This document shows, one piece after another, positions 45,465-55,137 of a stretch of DNA of 57,063 nucleotides. The position numbers and the translations under genes are program-made. The notes beneath the pieces were generated by a model. It was not told where the DNA came from, did no database searches, and saw nothing but the letters and a program-made list of their open reading frames with translations. This stretch comes from Planktomarina sp. (GTDB lineage: Bacteria; Pseudomonadota; Alphaproteobacteria; Rhodobacterales; Rhodobacteraceae), in contig JAHDDS010000008.1 in NCBI GenBank assembly GCA_020629235.1, positions 1 to 57,063 on the forward strand. Reading direction: 5' to 3'. Position 1 is the stretch's first letter; each line of letters begins with the position of its first letter.

Positions 45465-45854
45465 TTGATCGGGATTGTCATCGTCGCCCATGGACGCCTG
45501 GCGCAAGAATATCTTGCGGCGGTGGAACATGTGGTGGGGGCGCAATCGGGCATTCAAGCTGTGCCCGTTCATGCAGACCACGATCGCACCGAAAAACAGT
45601 CGGAAATCAAAGATGCCGTTGATGCGGTGGACACCGGGGACGGGGTCGCAGTTGTGGTGGATATGTTCGGTGGATCCCCGTCCAACTTGACCATGCTGGC
45701 GTGCGAAAAGCCAAACCGGCAAATCGTCTATGGCGCGAATTTGCCCATGCTGGTGAAGCTTGCCAAATGCCGGTCGATGCCGCTGCAAAAGGCCATCGAC
45801 AAGGCCGTGCAGGCGGGGCGGAAGTATCTTGATTGTGTGCCAAGCACCCCTTAA
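45465..45854 (+). CDS. PTS EIIA-Man family protein
   Basis: A 129-aa mannose-family EIIA protein without sugar-permease domains. The phosphorylated His is H9 (IVIVAHGRLAQEYL), followed by VVVDMFGGSPSN and the core of the fold. In this context it works in a regulatory phosphorelay (EI, HPr, EIIA) rather than sugar uptake, as no EIIB/C/D is present. It starts at TTG 45465, with AGGGG about 10 bases upstream. Confidence 0.9.
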   Translation: MIGIVIVAHGRLAQEYLAAVEHVVGAQSGIQAVPVHADHDRTEKQSEIKDAVDAVDTGDGVAVVVDMFGGSPSNLTMLACEKPNRQIVYGANLPMLVKLAKCRSMPLQKAIDKAVQAGRKYLDCVPSTP

Positions 45855-45863
45855 GGCGGCCCC

Positions 45864-46130
45864 ATGAAAGCAGTCTTGCCGATCATCAACGAAAAAGGCC
45901 TTCACGCCCGCGCGTCGGCCAAATTTGTGGAAACTGTCGAAGCGTTCGATGCGGATGTGACCGTTCACCGGGACGGGCAAGATGCCGAAGGGGACAGTAT
46001 CATGGGCCTGTTGATGCTGGCAGCCGCAAAAGGAACGTCGATCGAAATCGAAACCCGCGGCGCACAAGCGGCGGCGTTGGCCGAAGCCCTGACCGCTTTG
46101 GTGGCGGACCGTTTTGGGGAAGACCGCTGA
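45864..46130 (+). CDS. ptsH: HPr phosphocarrier protein
   Basis: An 88-aa phosphocarrier. The PEP-derived phosphate goes on H14 (EKGLHARASAKFV) and the HprK target is S45 (GDSIMGLLML). Both sites are intact, so it can be controlled by the neighbouring HprK. It lies 9 bases after the EIIA gene. EI (ptsP or ptsI) is outside the window. Confidence 0.95.
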   Translation: MKAVLPIINEKGLHARASAKFVETVEAFDADVTVHRDGQDAEGDSIMGLLMLAAAKGTSIEIETRGAQAAALAEALTALVADRFGEDR

Positions 46131-46157
46131 AGGTCGGTGACGAAGGAAGGTTTACCC

Positions 46158-47039
46158 GTGTCCACGATACTAGACTACAAACAATTGGCGCGCCGGTCTG
46201 GTGATCCTGTGAAATATTCGCTTAACCAGCTCAGCTATGCGGACACGTTTGACAATCCGATTTTGCGCCGGGTCATTTCTGGTTTGGAATGGGTCACGGG
46301 GAAGTTGACGATCGTGCGCTGGGTGCGCCGGTTTGAAAAGCTGGGCCAACCCAACGACCATACATTTTTCCGCCAAGCCCTGGACGTCATGGGGGTGCCC
46401 CTGAAAACGCCCCAAGACCAGCTGGACAATATTCCCAAAACCGGACCCGTGGTGGTGGTGGCCAATCACCCGCACGGTTTGGTGGACGGGATGGTCATTG
46501 CAGATTTGATTGGGAAGGTCCGCCAAGATTACCGCGTTTTGACGCGGTCGTTGTTGACCGAACTGGATGATGGCGCGGGACAGTTCATGATCTCTGTCCC
46601 CTTTCCACACGATGAAAATGCACAGGAAAAGGGGCTGAAAATGCGCGCCCAGGCCATGGCCCATTTGAAGGAAGGGGGCGTCATCGCTGTGTTCCCGTCG
46701 GGTGTTGTGGCGTCATCTGACACCTATTTCGGCCCAGCCGTGGAACGCGATTGGAATGTGTTTACCGCAAAGATGATCCAGCGGTCTGGGGCAACGGTTG
46801 TGCCTGTGAAATTCAGCGGCCAGAATTCGCGTTGGTACCATGTGGCGAACAAGATTTCAGCCACCTTGCGCCAAGGGCTGCTGATCCATGAAATCGCCAA
46901 TCAAAAGAACAAAGCCCAGGCCCCGACTGTGGGCAAAGCCATTCCGCCCGAAGACTGCGTGAAGTGGAAGGCCGACCCGCGCGGGTTCATGGTTTACTTG
47001 CGCAAGTTGACGATGGATTTGCCGTCCAACAAAATTTGA
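46158..47039 (+). CDS. Lysophospholipid acyltransferase-family protein
   Basis: A 293-aa PlsC-like acyltransferase. The active-site region is [21 protein letters not shown] (H and D of the HxxxxD-type motif, about residue 102), with [10 protein letters not shown] as the glycerol-phosphate or acceptor loop (the F-P-E/S-G motif). Members act on lysophospholipid, lyso-ornithine lipid or haemolysin-like acceptors. The acceptor here is unknown. I chose GTG 46158 because GAAGGAAGG lies 7 bases upstream; GTG 46137 is an alternative. It is last of the chvI-led run. Confidence 0.78.
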   Translation: MSTILDYKQLARRSGDPVKYSLNQLSYADTFDNPILRRVISGLEWVTGKLTIVRWVRRFEKLGQPNDHTFFRQALDVMGVPLKTPQDQLDNIPKTGPVVVVANHPHGLVDGMVIADLIGKVRQDYRVLTRSLLTELDDGAGQFMISVPFPHDENAQEKGLKMRAQAMAHLKEGGVIAVFPSGVVASSDTYFGPAVERDWNVFTAKMIQRSGATVVPVKFSGQNSRWYHVANKISATLRQGLLIHEIANQKNKAQAPTVGKAIPPEDCVKWKADPRGFMVYLRKLTMDLPSNKI

Positions 47040-47047
47040 ACAAAAAA

Positions 47048-47065
47048 GGGCGCCCTGGGGCGCCC
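47048..47065. terminator. Bidirectional intrinsic terminator
   Basis: GGGCGCCC (47048-47055) and GGGCGCCC (47058-47065) form a GC stem. On the plus strand it is followed by GATTTCTTTC. On the minus strand it is followed by TTTTTT (47047-47042). It sits in the 49-base gap between the convergent acyltransferase gene and etfA, so it can end both. Confidence 0.85.
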
Positions 47066-47088
47066 GATTTCTTTCTGGGTCGTTTGGA

Positions 47089-48018
47089 TCAGCCCAGTTT
47101 GCTGGTCAGTTCTGGCACTGCATCAAACAAGTCCGCCACCAGGCCGAAGTCAGCCACTTGGAAGATCGGGGCTTCTTCGTCTTTGTTGATGGCGACGATG
47201 ATCTTGCTGTCTTTCATGCCGGCCAAGTGCTGGATCGCACCGGAAATGCCCACGGCAACGTACAGGTCCGGGGCCACAACTTTGCCCGTTTGGCCCACTT
47301 GCCAGTCATTGGGGGCATAGCCTGAATCCACTGCGGCCCGGGATGCGCCGATGGCGGCCCCCAGTTTGTCCGCCAAGCCTTCGATCAGGGCGAAGTCTTC
47401 TTCGGACCCAACGCCGCGACCACCGGACACAACGATCCCAGCCGATGTCAGTTCGGGCCGGTCGCTTGCGGCCACTTTGTCTTCCACCCATGCGGACAGG
47501 CCTGGATTGGCCGCAGCATCGATGGTTTCCACGGACGCCGATCCGCCTTCGCCAGCGGCGTCGAATGTGGATGTACGGATGGTGCCCACAACTTTCGCGT
47601 CCGTCGACTTCACGGTTTGGATCGCGTTCCCGGCATAGATGGGCCGTTCAAAGGTTTTCGCATCCACCACTTTGGTGATTTCCGACACGATCATCACGTC
47701 CAGCATCGCCGCAACGCGGGGCAGGATGTTTTTCGATGCGGCCGTGGATGGCGCCACGATGGCGTCATAGTCACCGGCCAGCCCCACGATCAGGTCTGCC
47801 ACTGGTTCCGCCAAGTCGTGCCCATAAGCATCGTCTTGCGCGCACAGCACTTTGGACACACCGTCCAGCTTGGCTGCAGCTTCGGCTGCACCGCCACATC
47901 CGGCACCGGCGCACAGAACGGTCACGTCGCCCATGTCTTTGGCGGCGGTCAGGGCCTTGGCGGTGCTGTCCACGGACAATTCGCCGTTCACAACTTCTGC
48001 AATAAGAAGAACTGACAT
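47089..48018 (-). CDS. etfA: Electron transfer flavoprotein alpha subunit
   Basis: FAD-binding subunit (309 aa) of ETF, which carries electrons from acyl-CoA dehydrogenases to ETF-ubiquinone oxidoreductase. The N-terminal domain starts [14 protein letters not shown]. The FAD site is seen in [57 protein letters not shown] and [24 protein letters not shown]. Its start overlaps the etfB stop by one base, so both subunits are coupled. Confidence 0.97.
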   Translation of the reverse strand: MSVLLIAEVVNGELSVDSTAKALTAAKDMGDVTVLCAGAGCGGAAEAAAKLDGVSKVLCAQDDAYGHDLAEPVADLIVGLAGDYDAIVAPSTAASKNILPRVAAMLDVMIVSEITKVVDAKTFERPIYAGNAIQTVKSTDAKVVGTIRTSTFDAAGEGGSASVETIDAAANPGLSAWVEDKVAASDRPELTSAGIVVSGGRGVGSEEDFALIEGLADKLGAAIGASRAAVDSGYAPNDWQVGQTGKVVAPDLYVAVGISGAIQHLAGMKDSKIIVAINKDEEAPIFQVADFGLVADLFDAVPELTSKLG

Positions 48019-48776
48019 TAGACTGCTCCTGCTTCTTTGAGTTTTTCCACCAGTTCGTCCACCGAACCGACCTTGATGCCCGCGGCCCGTTCTTCGGGTT
48101 CGCCGGTGGATACGATGGCCAAGCGGTTGGCCACGTCCACGCCATAGTCAGCCGGCGTTTTTTCATCCAAAGGCTTCTTCTTCGCCTTCATGATGTTGGG
48201 CAAGGACGCATACCGTGGTTCGTTCAAGCGAAGGTCGACCGTCACCACGGCGGGCATGTTCACCGAAATGGTTTGCAAACCGCCGTCCACTTCGCGGGTC
48301 ACGGTGGCTTTGTCACCGTCGATGGTCAGTTCGGATGCGAATGTTGCTTGGCTCCACCCCATCAACGCAGCCAACATCTGGCCTGTGGCGTTCATGTCGT
48401 TGTCGATGGCTTGCTTGCCACACAAAACGACGCCGGGCTGTTCTTCGTCCACGATCCCTTTCAGGATTTTGGCCACAGCCAGCGGTTCGATGTCATTGTG
48501 CACGTCGTCCGTGGCCACCACCAGAATCGCGCGATCTGCGCCCATGGCCAGGGCGGTGCGCAGGGTTTCTTGGTTCTGCTTCACACCCACGGACACGGCC
48601 ACGACTTCTTCAGCCTGGCCAGCTTCTTTCAACCGGATCGCCTGTTCGACGGCGATTTCATCGAATGGGTTCATCGACATTTTGACGTTCGCGAGGTCGA
48701 CGCCGCTGCCGTCCGCCTTGACGCGGACCTTCACGTTATAGTCGATCACGCGCTTGACGGGTACTAGGACCTTCAT
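48018..48776 (-). CDS. etfB: Electron transfer flavoprotein beta subunit
   Basis: AMP-binding subunit (252 aa) of ETF. Family text: [64 protein letters not shown] and the [21 protein letters not shown] recognition loop. It is first of the etfBA pair. It is the expected electron acceptor for the methylsuccinyl-CoA dehydrogenase encoded at 37-39 kb. Confidence 0.97.
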   Translation of the reverse strand: MKVLVPVKRVIDYNVKVRVKADGSGVDLANVKMSMNPFDEIAVEQAIRLKEAGQAEEVVAVSVGVKQNQETLRTALAMGADRAILVVATDDVHNDIEPLAVAKILKGIVDEEQPGVVLCGKQAIDNDMNATGQMLAALMGWSQATFASELTIDGDKATVTREVDGGLQTISVNMPAVVTVDLRLNEPRYASLPNIMKAKKKPLDEKTPADYGVDVANRLAIVSTGEPEERAAGIKVGSVDELVEKLKEAGAV

Positions 48777-48936
48777 CTGCGTTACTCCGTGGTTGTGGCG
48801 GCTGTGAATCAGCCCCGTGCAATATTACCGGGCTTGCATACTGGCGAAGTTTGACCTGCGACAGGGAAAAAACGTCGCGTTACCGCGATCTGACGCCGCG
48901 TTGCGAAAAATTTGTTTCTTATTGGCACGGGGTCTG

Positions 48937-48956
48937 GGGTGTTCGCGCTAACACCC
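48937..48956. repeat. Small hairpin between PduO gene and etfB
   Basis: GGGTGTT (48937-48943) and AACACCC (48950-48956) pair as a 7-bp stem with a six-base loop. It is 30 bases past the end of the adenosyltransferase gene, within a 209-base gap that must also carry the etfBA promoter. There is no clear T-run, so termination is only possible, not shown. Confidence 0.35.
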
Positions 48957-48985
48957 TTTGGAGATGCCTGGCCGGGCGCAGACCG

Positions 48986-49558
48986 TCAGCGATTTGCCCC
49001 TGGAACCCACAAAACATCGTCTTTTCCACCGCCGTTGGCGATGCGCCCGGCCACAAAGAACCAGTCGGACAGGCGGTTCAGATACCGCGTCCCAGCTGGG
49101 TTTATCGCCTCGACCGAGCCGAGTTCCACCGACAAGCGTTCCGCCCGCCGTGCAACGGTGCGGCACAGATGCAAATGGGCGGCCAATGCCGACCCGCCGG
49201 GCAAGATGAAAGACCGCAGCGGTTCCAAGGACCCGTTCATGGCGTCGATTTCTGTTTCCAGCCGGTCCACTTGCCCATCGGTCATGCGCAGGGGCGGGTA
49301 TTCGGCGTCTGCGTCTTTGTCCATGTCCGGGCGGCACAGGTCTGCGCCCAGGTCGAACAAATCATTTTGGATCGCAGCCAACTGCGCGTCCATGTCGCCG
49401 TCCGCGTGCAACCGGGCCAATCCAACGGTGGCGTTCAATTCGTCCACGGTGCCGTATGCGCCCACACGCTGGGAATGTTTGGCCACGCGGGTTCCGTTGC
49501 CCAAGGCGGTTTCGCCCGCGTCCCCGGTTTTGGTATAGATTTTGCTTAAAACGACCAT
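48986..49558 (-). CDS. PduO-type cob(I)alamin adenosyltransferase
   Basis: Adds the 5'-deoxyadenosyl group from ATP to cob(I)alamin, making coenzyme B12. It is 190 aa. Family motifs: SKIYTKTGDAGETALGNGTRVAKHS (ATP site), GAYGTVDELNATVGLAR, LFDLGADLC, SFILPGGSALAAHLHLCRTVARRAER and YLNRLSDWFFVAGR. It supplies AdoCbl to mutases such as ethylmalonyl-CoA mutase. It lies 14 bases after the HIG1-type gene. Confidence 0.95.
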   Translation of the reverse strand: MVVLSKIYTKTGDAGETALGNGTRVAKHSQRVGAYGTVDELNATVGLARLHADGDMDAQLAAIQNDLFDLGADLCRPDMDKDADAEYPPLRMTDGQVDRLETEIDAMNGSLEPLRSFILPGGSALAAHLHLCRTVARRAERLSVELGSVEAINPAGTRYLNRLSDWFFVAGRIANGGGKDDVLWVPGANR

Positions 49559-49572
49559 TGGGTCCCTCCGGT

Positions 49573-49767
49573 TCAGCGCAGTGCGATTACAGCCAAGATC
49601 AAAAGCAGGGCCACAAATTGCGCCGCGATGCGCATGCGCATCAGTTTATTGCCGTATTTGCGATTGAATTCACCACCCTTGGCAAAGCCGCCGATGCCGA
49701 TGGCCAAAATAGCCACCACCACGATGCAAGCCAGGGTGGCGACGATCACTAAGGGGTCTTTGTCCAT
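49573..49767 (-). CDS. HIG1-type twin-transmembrane small protein
   Basis: A 64-aa membrane protein with two helices (VIVATLACIVVVAILAIGIGG and IAAQFVALLLILAVIAL) separated by a basic loop FAKGGEFNRKYGNKLMRMR, the mark of the HIG_1_N (hypoxia-induced) family, which in mitochondria and bacteria associates with respiratory oxidases. I chose ATG 49767, with GAGG 6 bases upstream. Confidence 0.8.
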   Translation of the reverse strand: MDKDPLVIVATLACIVVVAILAIGIGGFAKGGEFNRKYGNKLMRMRIAAQFVALLLILAVIALR

Positions 49768-49822
49768 GGGGTCCTCGAACACTGCTTGTGGCGGATGTAG
49801 CAGGAAAGCCCCCGAAGGCCAG

Positions 49823-50644
49823 TCAGAACTTCGACGCCACCCGGTCCAAAAGCCGCGTGGGCAAAACGCGCCGCAGCCCGGCCATCAGATGGGTCGCCTT
49901 GGTGATGGCATACCGCGGTTTTGGATTGGGGTGGGTCAGGGCGTGCAGCACGCTGTCGGTGACGGCCTTGGGCGGCAATTCGAACGTGTCTTTGGAATAG
50001 GGGGCATAAAGTCGATGGCGCAATCCTTTGTATTCCGCTGCGCGCGGCGAATTTTCCCAATCAATCCAGCGTTCAAAATGGGGTCGTGCATTTTCGCGGA
50101 TTTGGGTTGTGATGGGGCCAGGTTCGATCAGGCAGACGTGAATCCCGGTGCCGCGCATTTCCAAGCGCAGCGTGTCGGTCAGCCCTTCCATGGCAAACTT
50201 CGTGGCATTGTACGCCCCGCGATACCGCATCGCCACCAAACCCAGCACCGAAGAACAGTTCAGAATGCGGCCATGCCCCTGCGCCCGCATCACCGGAATA
50301 ACTTGGCGGGTCAATTCGTGATAGCTGAACAGGTTCGTTTCAAAGATGGCGCGCAGGGCATCGGTGGGCACATCTTCCACCGCCCCGGGGACGGCAAACG
50401 CCCCGTTGTTGAACAGGGCGTCCAAGGTGCCCCCCGTCTTGGCGGTGATGCGATCCACGGCACCGGCAACGCTGTCTGGATCGGCCAAATCGATCTGCGG
50501 GCTTTCCAGGCCTTCGCCTTGCAACCGGTCACAATCTTCGGCTTTGCGACAGCTGGCAAACACCCGCCACCCTTTGGCATGCAGCGTTTTGGCGCAGTCG
50601 TATCCGATGCCAGACGAACATCCGGTGATAAGAATGGATTTCAT
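49823..50644 (-). CDS. Classical short-chain dehydrogenase/reductase
   Basis: A 273-aa NAD(P)-dependent oxidoreductase. The cofactor motif is ILITGCSSGIGYDCA and a basic pair (SCRKAED) after beta-2 suggests NADPH. NNGAF, the catalytic Ser in NCSSVLG, and Y-N-A-T-K (catalytic Tyr and Lys) are present. EPGPITTQI follows. The C-terminal tail PKPRYAITKATHLMAGLRRVLPTRLLDRV is like SDRs acting on lipids or retinol-like substrates. Substrate unknown. Confidence 0.85.
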   Translation of the reverse strand: MKSILITGCSSGIGYDCAKTLHAKGWRVFASCRKAEDCDRLQGEGLESPQIDLADPDSVAGAVDRITAKTGGTLDALFNNGAFAVPGAVEDVPTDALRAIFETNLFSYHELTRQVIPVMRAQGHGRILNCSSVLGLVAMRYRGAYNATKFAMEGLTDTLRLEMRGTGIHVCLIEPGPITTQIRENARPHFERWIDWENSPRAAEYKGLRHRLYAPYSKDTFELPPKAVTDSVLHALTHPNPKPRYAITKATHLMAGLRRVLPTRLLDRVASKF

Positions 50645-50687
50645 GGTGGGTCCCGCTGTGTTCTTGCAGGACCTTTGTGGCGCAAGC

Positions 50688-51299
50688 TTAACGCGTCAAC
50701 AAGCGTTCTGCCATCCAACCGATTTCGCCCGTCTGCACCACTTGCAAACGAACCCATCCGTTGCCGGGTGTTTCCAACACCTGCACTTCGTCCCCCTGGC
50801 CCAACTTGGCCAAGACGGCATAGTCGGTGGATGGACCGCCGCGCATGTTCACGCGGTTGCCAGCAACTTTGCGCAGGTCGGCGTCGGCCGCCGCGTTTGG
50901 CGTCGGCGATTGCACGACAGTGGCGGTGGGGGTGAAGGTTTCACCCGTGCCAGTGGTGGTTTCCGCGCTGATCGCGGCCAAGTCTGCGCTGCGGGCCTGG
51001 GGTCTGCGCGACGACACCAAAGTGGGGCTGTCGCCCGGAACAACCGTGGTGAAGGATTGATCATTTGCTTGGCGCGTAACTTCGACGGCATCAGATGGTT
51101 CGGACGCCGGATCGGACACAGACGGCGCAGCAGCCACCAAATCTGTTGCGGTCTGGGTGCTGCCTTCGGGCACGTCATAGGTGGCCAATTGTTTTGCAAC
51201 CCGCGCCTTTTCCGGCGGCGGCGCAAATTCAGACCCACCAGAGAGTTCGTAAAACCCCCAAGCCAAAAACGCAAAGGTGCAAAGAATAAATTTCCACAC
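50688..51299 (-). CDS. Membrane-anchored SH3-domain protein
   Basis: A 203-aa envelope protein. The N-terminus (VWKFILCTFAFLAWGFYELSGG) is one uncleaved or weakly cleavable helix. A long low-complexity linker rich in Ser, Thr and Ala follows, and a C-terminal bacterial SH3 domain (NRVNMRGGPSTDYAVLAKLGQGDEVQVLETPGNGWVRL and GEIGWMAERLL, about 142-203). Such domains usually bind peptidoglycan. I chose GTG 51299, with GGGGGCG 7-13 bases upstream; the frame stays open much further upstream into parC but has no family text there. Divergent from parC. Confidence 0.8.
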   Translation of the reverse strand: MWKFILCTFAFLAWGFYELSGGSEFAPPPEKARVAKQLATYDVPEGSTQTATDLVAAAPSVSDPASEPSDAVEVTRQANDQSFTTVVPGDSPTLVSSRRPQARSADLAAISAETTTGTGETFTPTATVVQSPTPNAAADADLRKVAGNRVNMRGGPSTDYAVLAKLGQGDEVQVLETPGNGWVRLQVVQTGEIGWMAERLLTR

Positions 51300-51323
51300 G
51301 GCGATCGCCCCCACTTCCACCAC

Positions 51324-51350
51324 GATATCGCAGCCTGGGTATGCGATATC
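51324..51350. repeat. Inverted repeat between SH3 gene and parC
   Basis: GATATCGCA (51324-51332) and TGCGATATC (51342-51350) are exact complements separated by nine bases. It lies 24 bases upstream of the SH3 gene start and 112 upstream of parC, inside the divergent promoter region. The size suits a dimeric repressor site. Confidence 0.5.
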
Positions 51351-51461
51351 AATGTTTATAAATCGCGACCGGGGGAAAAAATTTGGAAACGTTCCCATGA
51401 AACCGGGTGGGGCTTTGGGTTTGCCCTGGACGGGCAGAATCGCGGTGGATAGACAAGATAT

Positions 51462-53774
51462 ATGGCACGATCTGACGACGACACCGATATCATCCCCCAA
51501 GAGGTGGCAGAACCGCTGCGCCGGGCCATCGGGGACCGGTATCTGACCTATGCCCTGTCGACAATTATGCACCGCGCGCTGCCCGATGCCCGCGATGGTC
51601 TGAAGCCAGTGCACCGGCGTATTTTATACGCCATGCGGGAATTGAAGCTGTCGCCGACGGGTGGTTTCCGGAAATCCGCCAAAATCAGCGGCGACGTGAT
51701 GGGCAACTATCACCCCCACGGCAACCAAGCGATTTATGACGCGATGGCGCGTTTGGCGCAGGACTTCAACGTGCGGTACCCGTTGGTGGACGGCCAAGGC
51801 AACTTTGGCAACATCGACGGCGACAACCCCGCGGCTGAACGGTATACTGAAGCGCGCCTGACGGTCGTGGCCGAAGCCTTGATGGAAGGCCTGTCGGAAA
51901 ATGCCGTGGACTTTCGTGACAATTACGACGGCACGCTGACCGAACCCGCGGTTTTGCCCGCCACCTTGCCAAACCTGTTGGCCAACGGGGCGTCTGGCAT
52001 TGCGGTGGGGATGGCGACGAACATTCCGCCCCACAATTTGGACGAACTGATCGGGGCCTGTTTGCATCTGATCAAGTCCCCCAACGCCCGCGACGACACC
52101 TTGCTGGACTATGTCCCTGGACCCGATTTTCCCACCGGGGGCATCATCGTTGAACCCGCCGAAAACATAGCAGAGGCATATCGCACAGGGCGCGGGGCCT
52201 TCCGTCTGCGCTGCCGGTGGGAGAAAGAGGATATGGGCCGCGGCGCGTGGCAGATCGTGGTGACCGAAATCCCGTATCAGGTCCAAAAATCCAAGCTGAT
52301 CGAAAAGCTGGCCGAAGTGATCCAAACCAAGAAGATCCCGATCTTGGCCGATGTCCGTGACGAAAGCGCCGAAGACGTGCGCATTGTCCTGGAGCCGCGC
52401 ACCAAGAACGTCGACCCAGACATGCTGATGAACATGCTGTACCGGTCTTCGGATTTGGAAGTGCGTTTCAGCCTGAACATGAACGTTCTGATCGACGGAC
52501 TGACCCCCAAAGTCTGCAGTATGAAAGAGGTGCTGCGGGCCTTCTTGGATCACCGCCGCGACGTGTTGATCCGCCGCAGCCAGCACCGCATCGACAAGAT
52601 CGACCACCGGTTGGAGGTCTTGGAAGGCTTGATCGTGGCCTTCTTGAACCTGGACCGCGTGATCGACATCATCCGATACGATGACGATCCCAAAGCAGCG
52701 CTGATGCGCGAAAATTGGTCCCAGGATTTCAAGCGGGCGATGGACGAAGCAGACTATGTTTCGCCTGCGGCTGGGGATGGCGAACTGTCGGAAGTGCAGA
52801 CCGAAGCCATTTTGAACATGCGCCTTCGGTCTTTGCGCCGTTTGGAAGAAATGGAACTTCTGAACGAACGCGACGCCTTGATGGAAGAACGGGCTGGGCT
52901 GGACGATCTGTTGTCGGATGAAAACCTGCAGTGGGGTCGCATCGCCGATCAGCTGAAAGAAACCCGCAAGATTTTTGGCAAATCTTCCGACGGTGGCGCG
53001 CGTCGCACCACGTTCTCGGAAGCGGCGGACGTGGAAGAGGTGCCGCTGGAAGCGATGATCGAAAAAGAACCGATCACCGTCGTCTGTTCCAAGATGGGCT
53101 GGATCCGGGCGATGTCGGGCCACCAGCCGCTGGACAAGGACCTGAAGTACAAAGACGGCGACGAAGCCCGTTTTGTGTTCCACGCCCAAACCACCGACAA
53201 GCTGATCGCATTTGGGTCCAACGGGCGGTTTTATACCTTGCAAGCGTCCAATCTGCCGGGCGGGCGCGGCATGGGGGAACCGCTGCGTTTGATGGTGGAT
53301 TTGCCGCAAGAATCGGAAATCGTCGACTTCTTCATTCATGATCCGGGTGTAAAACGCCTTGTCGCGTCCACCGCGGGGGACGGGTTTGTGGTGGCCGAAA
53401 CGGACGTGGTGGCCCAAACGCGCAATGGCAAACAAGTGCTGAACGTGAAGGGTGACGTGACCGCCTTGCTGGCCCAGCCCGTGACCGGCGACCACCTGGC
53501 CTGCGTGGGTGAAAACCGCAAGATGCTGGTCTTCCCCTTGGCCGAACTGCCGGAAATGGGACGCGGCAAAGGGGTGCGGCTGCAAAAATTCAAAGATGGC
53601 GGCCTGTCGGACGCCACGACATTCCAATTGTCCGTGGGCCTCAGCTGGTTGGACCCGGCGGGGCGCACCCGCACCGTTTCAAGTGACGAACTTTCGGAAT
53701 GGATCGGCAAGCGTGCCACCGCAGGACGTATGGCGCCGCGGGGTTTCCCGCGTACCAATACGTTCACCGAATAA
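51462..53774 (+). CDS. parC: DNA topoisomerase IV subunit A
   Basis: Type II topoisomerase subunit (770 aa) that decatenates daughter chromosomes with ParE. The catalytic Tyr is Y128 ([13 protein letters not shown]). The breakage domain has [15 protein letters not shown] and [15 protein letters not shown]; the E. coli ParC Ser80 position is Gln89 here. After the coiled coil a C-terminal beta-pinwheel part is short and lacks the GyrA box, which fits ParC rather than GyrA. ATG 51462. Confidence 0.94.
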   Translation: MARSDDDTDIIPQEVAEPLRRAIGDRYLTYALSTIMHRALPDARDGLKPVHRRILYAMRELKLSPTGGFRKSAKISGDVMGNYHPHGNQAIYDAMARLAQDFNVRYPLVDGQGNFGNIDGDNPAAERYTEARLTVVAEALMEGLSENAVDFRDNYDGTLTEPAVLPATLPNLLANGASGIAVGMATNIPPHNLDELIGACLHLIKSPNARDDTLLDYVPGPDFPTGGIIVEPAENIAEAYRTGRGAFRLRCRWEKEDMGRGAWQIVVTEIPYQVQKSKLIEKLAEVIQTKKIPILADVRDESAEDVRIVLEPRTKNVDPDMLMNMLYRSSDLEVRFSLNMNVLIDGLTPKVCSMKEVLRAFLDHRRDVLIRRSQHRIDKIDHRLEVLEGLIVAFLNLDRVIDIIRYDDDPKAALMRENWSQDFKRAMDEADYVSPAAGDGELSEVQTEAILNMRLRSLRRLEEMELLNERDALMEERAGLDDLLSDENLQWGRIADQLKETRKIFGKSSDGGARRTTFSEAADVEEVPLEAMIEKEPITVVCSKMGWIRAMSGHQPLDKDLKYKDGDEARFVFHAQTTDKLIAFGSNGRFYTLQASNLPGGRGMGEPLRLMVDLPQESEIVDFFIHDPGVKRLVASTAGDGFVVAETDVVAQTRNGKQVLNVKGDVTALLAQPVTGDHLACVGENRKMLVFPLAELPEMGRGKGVRLQKFKDGGLSDATTFQLSVGLSWLDPAGRTRTVSSDELSEWIGKRATAGRMAPRGFPRTNTFTE

Positions 53775-53775
53775 G

Positions 53776-55137
53776 ATGGCAGCGTCCGACGCCATGGCTG
53801 AAGGGCCCGCTTCTTCGGGCGCATCGGACGCCCCCGCGCCCCAGTCCATGACTGTGGCCTTTGCGGGCCGGCGGTTGGCGCTGTTCTGGATGTTGATTTG
53901 GACCGCTGTCGTGACGGTGGCCACTTTCGGCCTTTATCGGTTTTGGGCCAGAACGCGGGTGCGCCGTTACATTTGGTCGGCCGGCACAGCAGACGGTGAC
54001 CCGTTGGAATACAATGGATCGGGCTTGGAAAAGTTCATGGGGTTTTCCATCGCGGTGGTGATTTTGGCCGTCTATCTGGCGGTGGCGCAAATCTTGGTGA
54101 CCTTCGCTGGTTTTTCGCTTTTGGGGGAATTTGATCCGGCCAGCCGGGACACGCCGGTGGTGAACGAACCGGGCGTGTTCGACGTGTTGATCTGGGGATC
54201 GACACTGCTGTTGCTGCTGCCTGCCATCACCTTCGCCCAGTACCGCGCGGCCCGGTACACGGCAGCCCGCACCCGTTGGCGGGGGATACGGTTTGCCATG
54301 GACCCTGCCGCCGGGGCGTATACCTGGCGGGCAAGCTTTTTGTGGCTGTGTTCCATCTTTACCCTGGGCCTGTTTTATCCGTTTCAAGTGATGCTGCTGA
54401 CCCGGTTTCGCGTGAACCGGTTGTCTTTTGGCACCGCGCGGTTTCGTCAGGCCGGGCCTGGGTACATGCTGTTTCGCCCCTATCTTCCGCTTTTGCTTGG
54501 CACGGTTGGAGTCATCGCATTGCTGTCGTCGCTGATCTTGTTGCCGGGGATGTCGATACAACCCGGTCCGCTGTCCGACGTGGATGACTTCCCCATCTTC
54601 GCGGCCCTGGCGATTGGGTTCGCCCTGACGGTGGGCATTTTGCTGCTTCCACTGTTTGGCTTTGCCCACGCGCGGGCCCATTCGTTCCGCAGGCTTATGA
54701 ACGCGCGCCAAATTGAGGGTCGCCCGTTTGCGCATTGTACGGCCCGGGTGTGGCGCGTGTTCGGGTATTATGTCACCGGGGTTGTGCTGTGCTGTGTCGT
54801 GCTGTTTGCCTTTTTGGCTGTGGTGTTCGGGTTGGCCGAGATCAGCACGTTCGAAGATGTGGCCGCGCAATTCTTTGAACTGCTTGGTGTGGAAGAAGCC
54901 GCGGGTCCCGCGCCGCGGTGGGTCTTTGTGGCGGCGGCTTTGCTGTATCTGCTGCTGTTGTTGACCGTAACGTCCACCTGGTCCGCCTTCGTGGAACTGC
55001 CCACCTTGGCCTATCTGGCGCGGTCCACCACGATCCTTCACGCAGCCCAAATTGCCACCATCAGCCAACGCCCGGAAGATCAGATCGCCGATGCCGACGG
55101 TTTTGCCGACGCCTTGGATTTCGGAGGGGGATTTTAA
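53776..55137 (+). CDS. DUF898 (YjgN-like) membrane protein
   Basis: A 453-aa polytopic membrane protein. After a cytoplasmic N-terminus it has repeated units of helix plus F-x-x-x-R-V-x-R-Y-I/x-x-x-x-T-x-x-x-G: FGLYRFWARTRVRRYIWSAGTADGDPLEYNGSG and LGLFYPFQVMLLTRFRVNRLSFG, the DUF898/YjgN pattern. About seven to eight helices in all. Function unknown. I chose ATG 53776, one base after the parC stop. Its TAA overlaps the start of the M48 peptidase by one base, so the two are coupled. Confidence 0.85.
   Translation: MAASDAMAEGPASSGASDAPAPQSMTVAFAGRRLALFWMLIWTAVVTVATFGLYRFWARTRVRRYIWSAGTADGDPLEYNGSGLEKFMGFSIAVVILAVYLAVAQILVTFAGFSLLGEFDPASRDTPVVNEPGVFDVLIWGSTLLLLLPAITFAQYRAARYTAARTRWRGIRFAMDPAAGAYTWRASFLWLCSIFTLGLFYPFQVMLLTRFRVNRLSFGTARFRQAGPGYMLFRPYLPLLLGTVGVIALLSSLILLPGMSIQPGPLSDVDDFPIFAALAIGFALTVGILLLPLFGFAHARAHSFRRLMNARQIEGRPFAHCTARVWRVFGYYVTGVVLCCVVLFAFLAVVFGLAEISTFEDVAAQFFELLGVEEAAGPAPRWVFVAAALLYLLLLLTVTSTWSAFVELPTLAYLARSTTILHAAQIATISQRPEDQIADADGFADALDFGGGF

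Noticed and set aside
51300-51614. N-terminal extension of the SH3 protein into parC
   Set aside because: It would overlap the start of parC and cross the divergent promoter and the inverted repeat. GTG 51299 with a ribosome site gives a proper membrane anchor.
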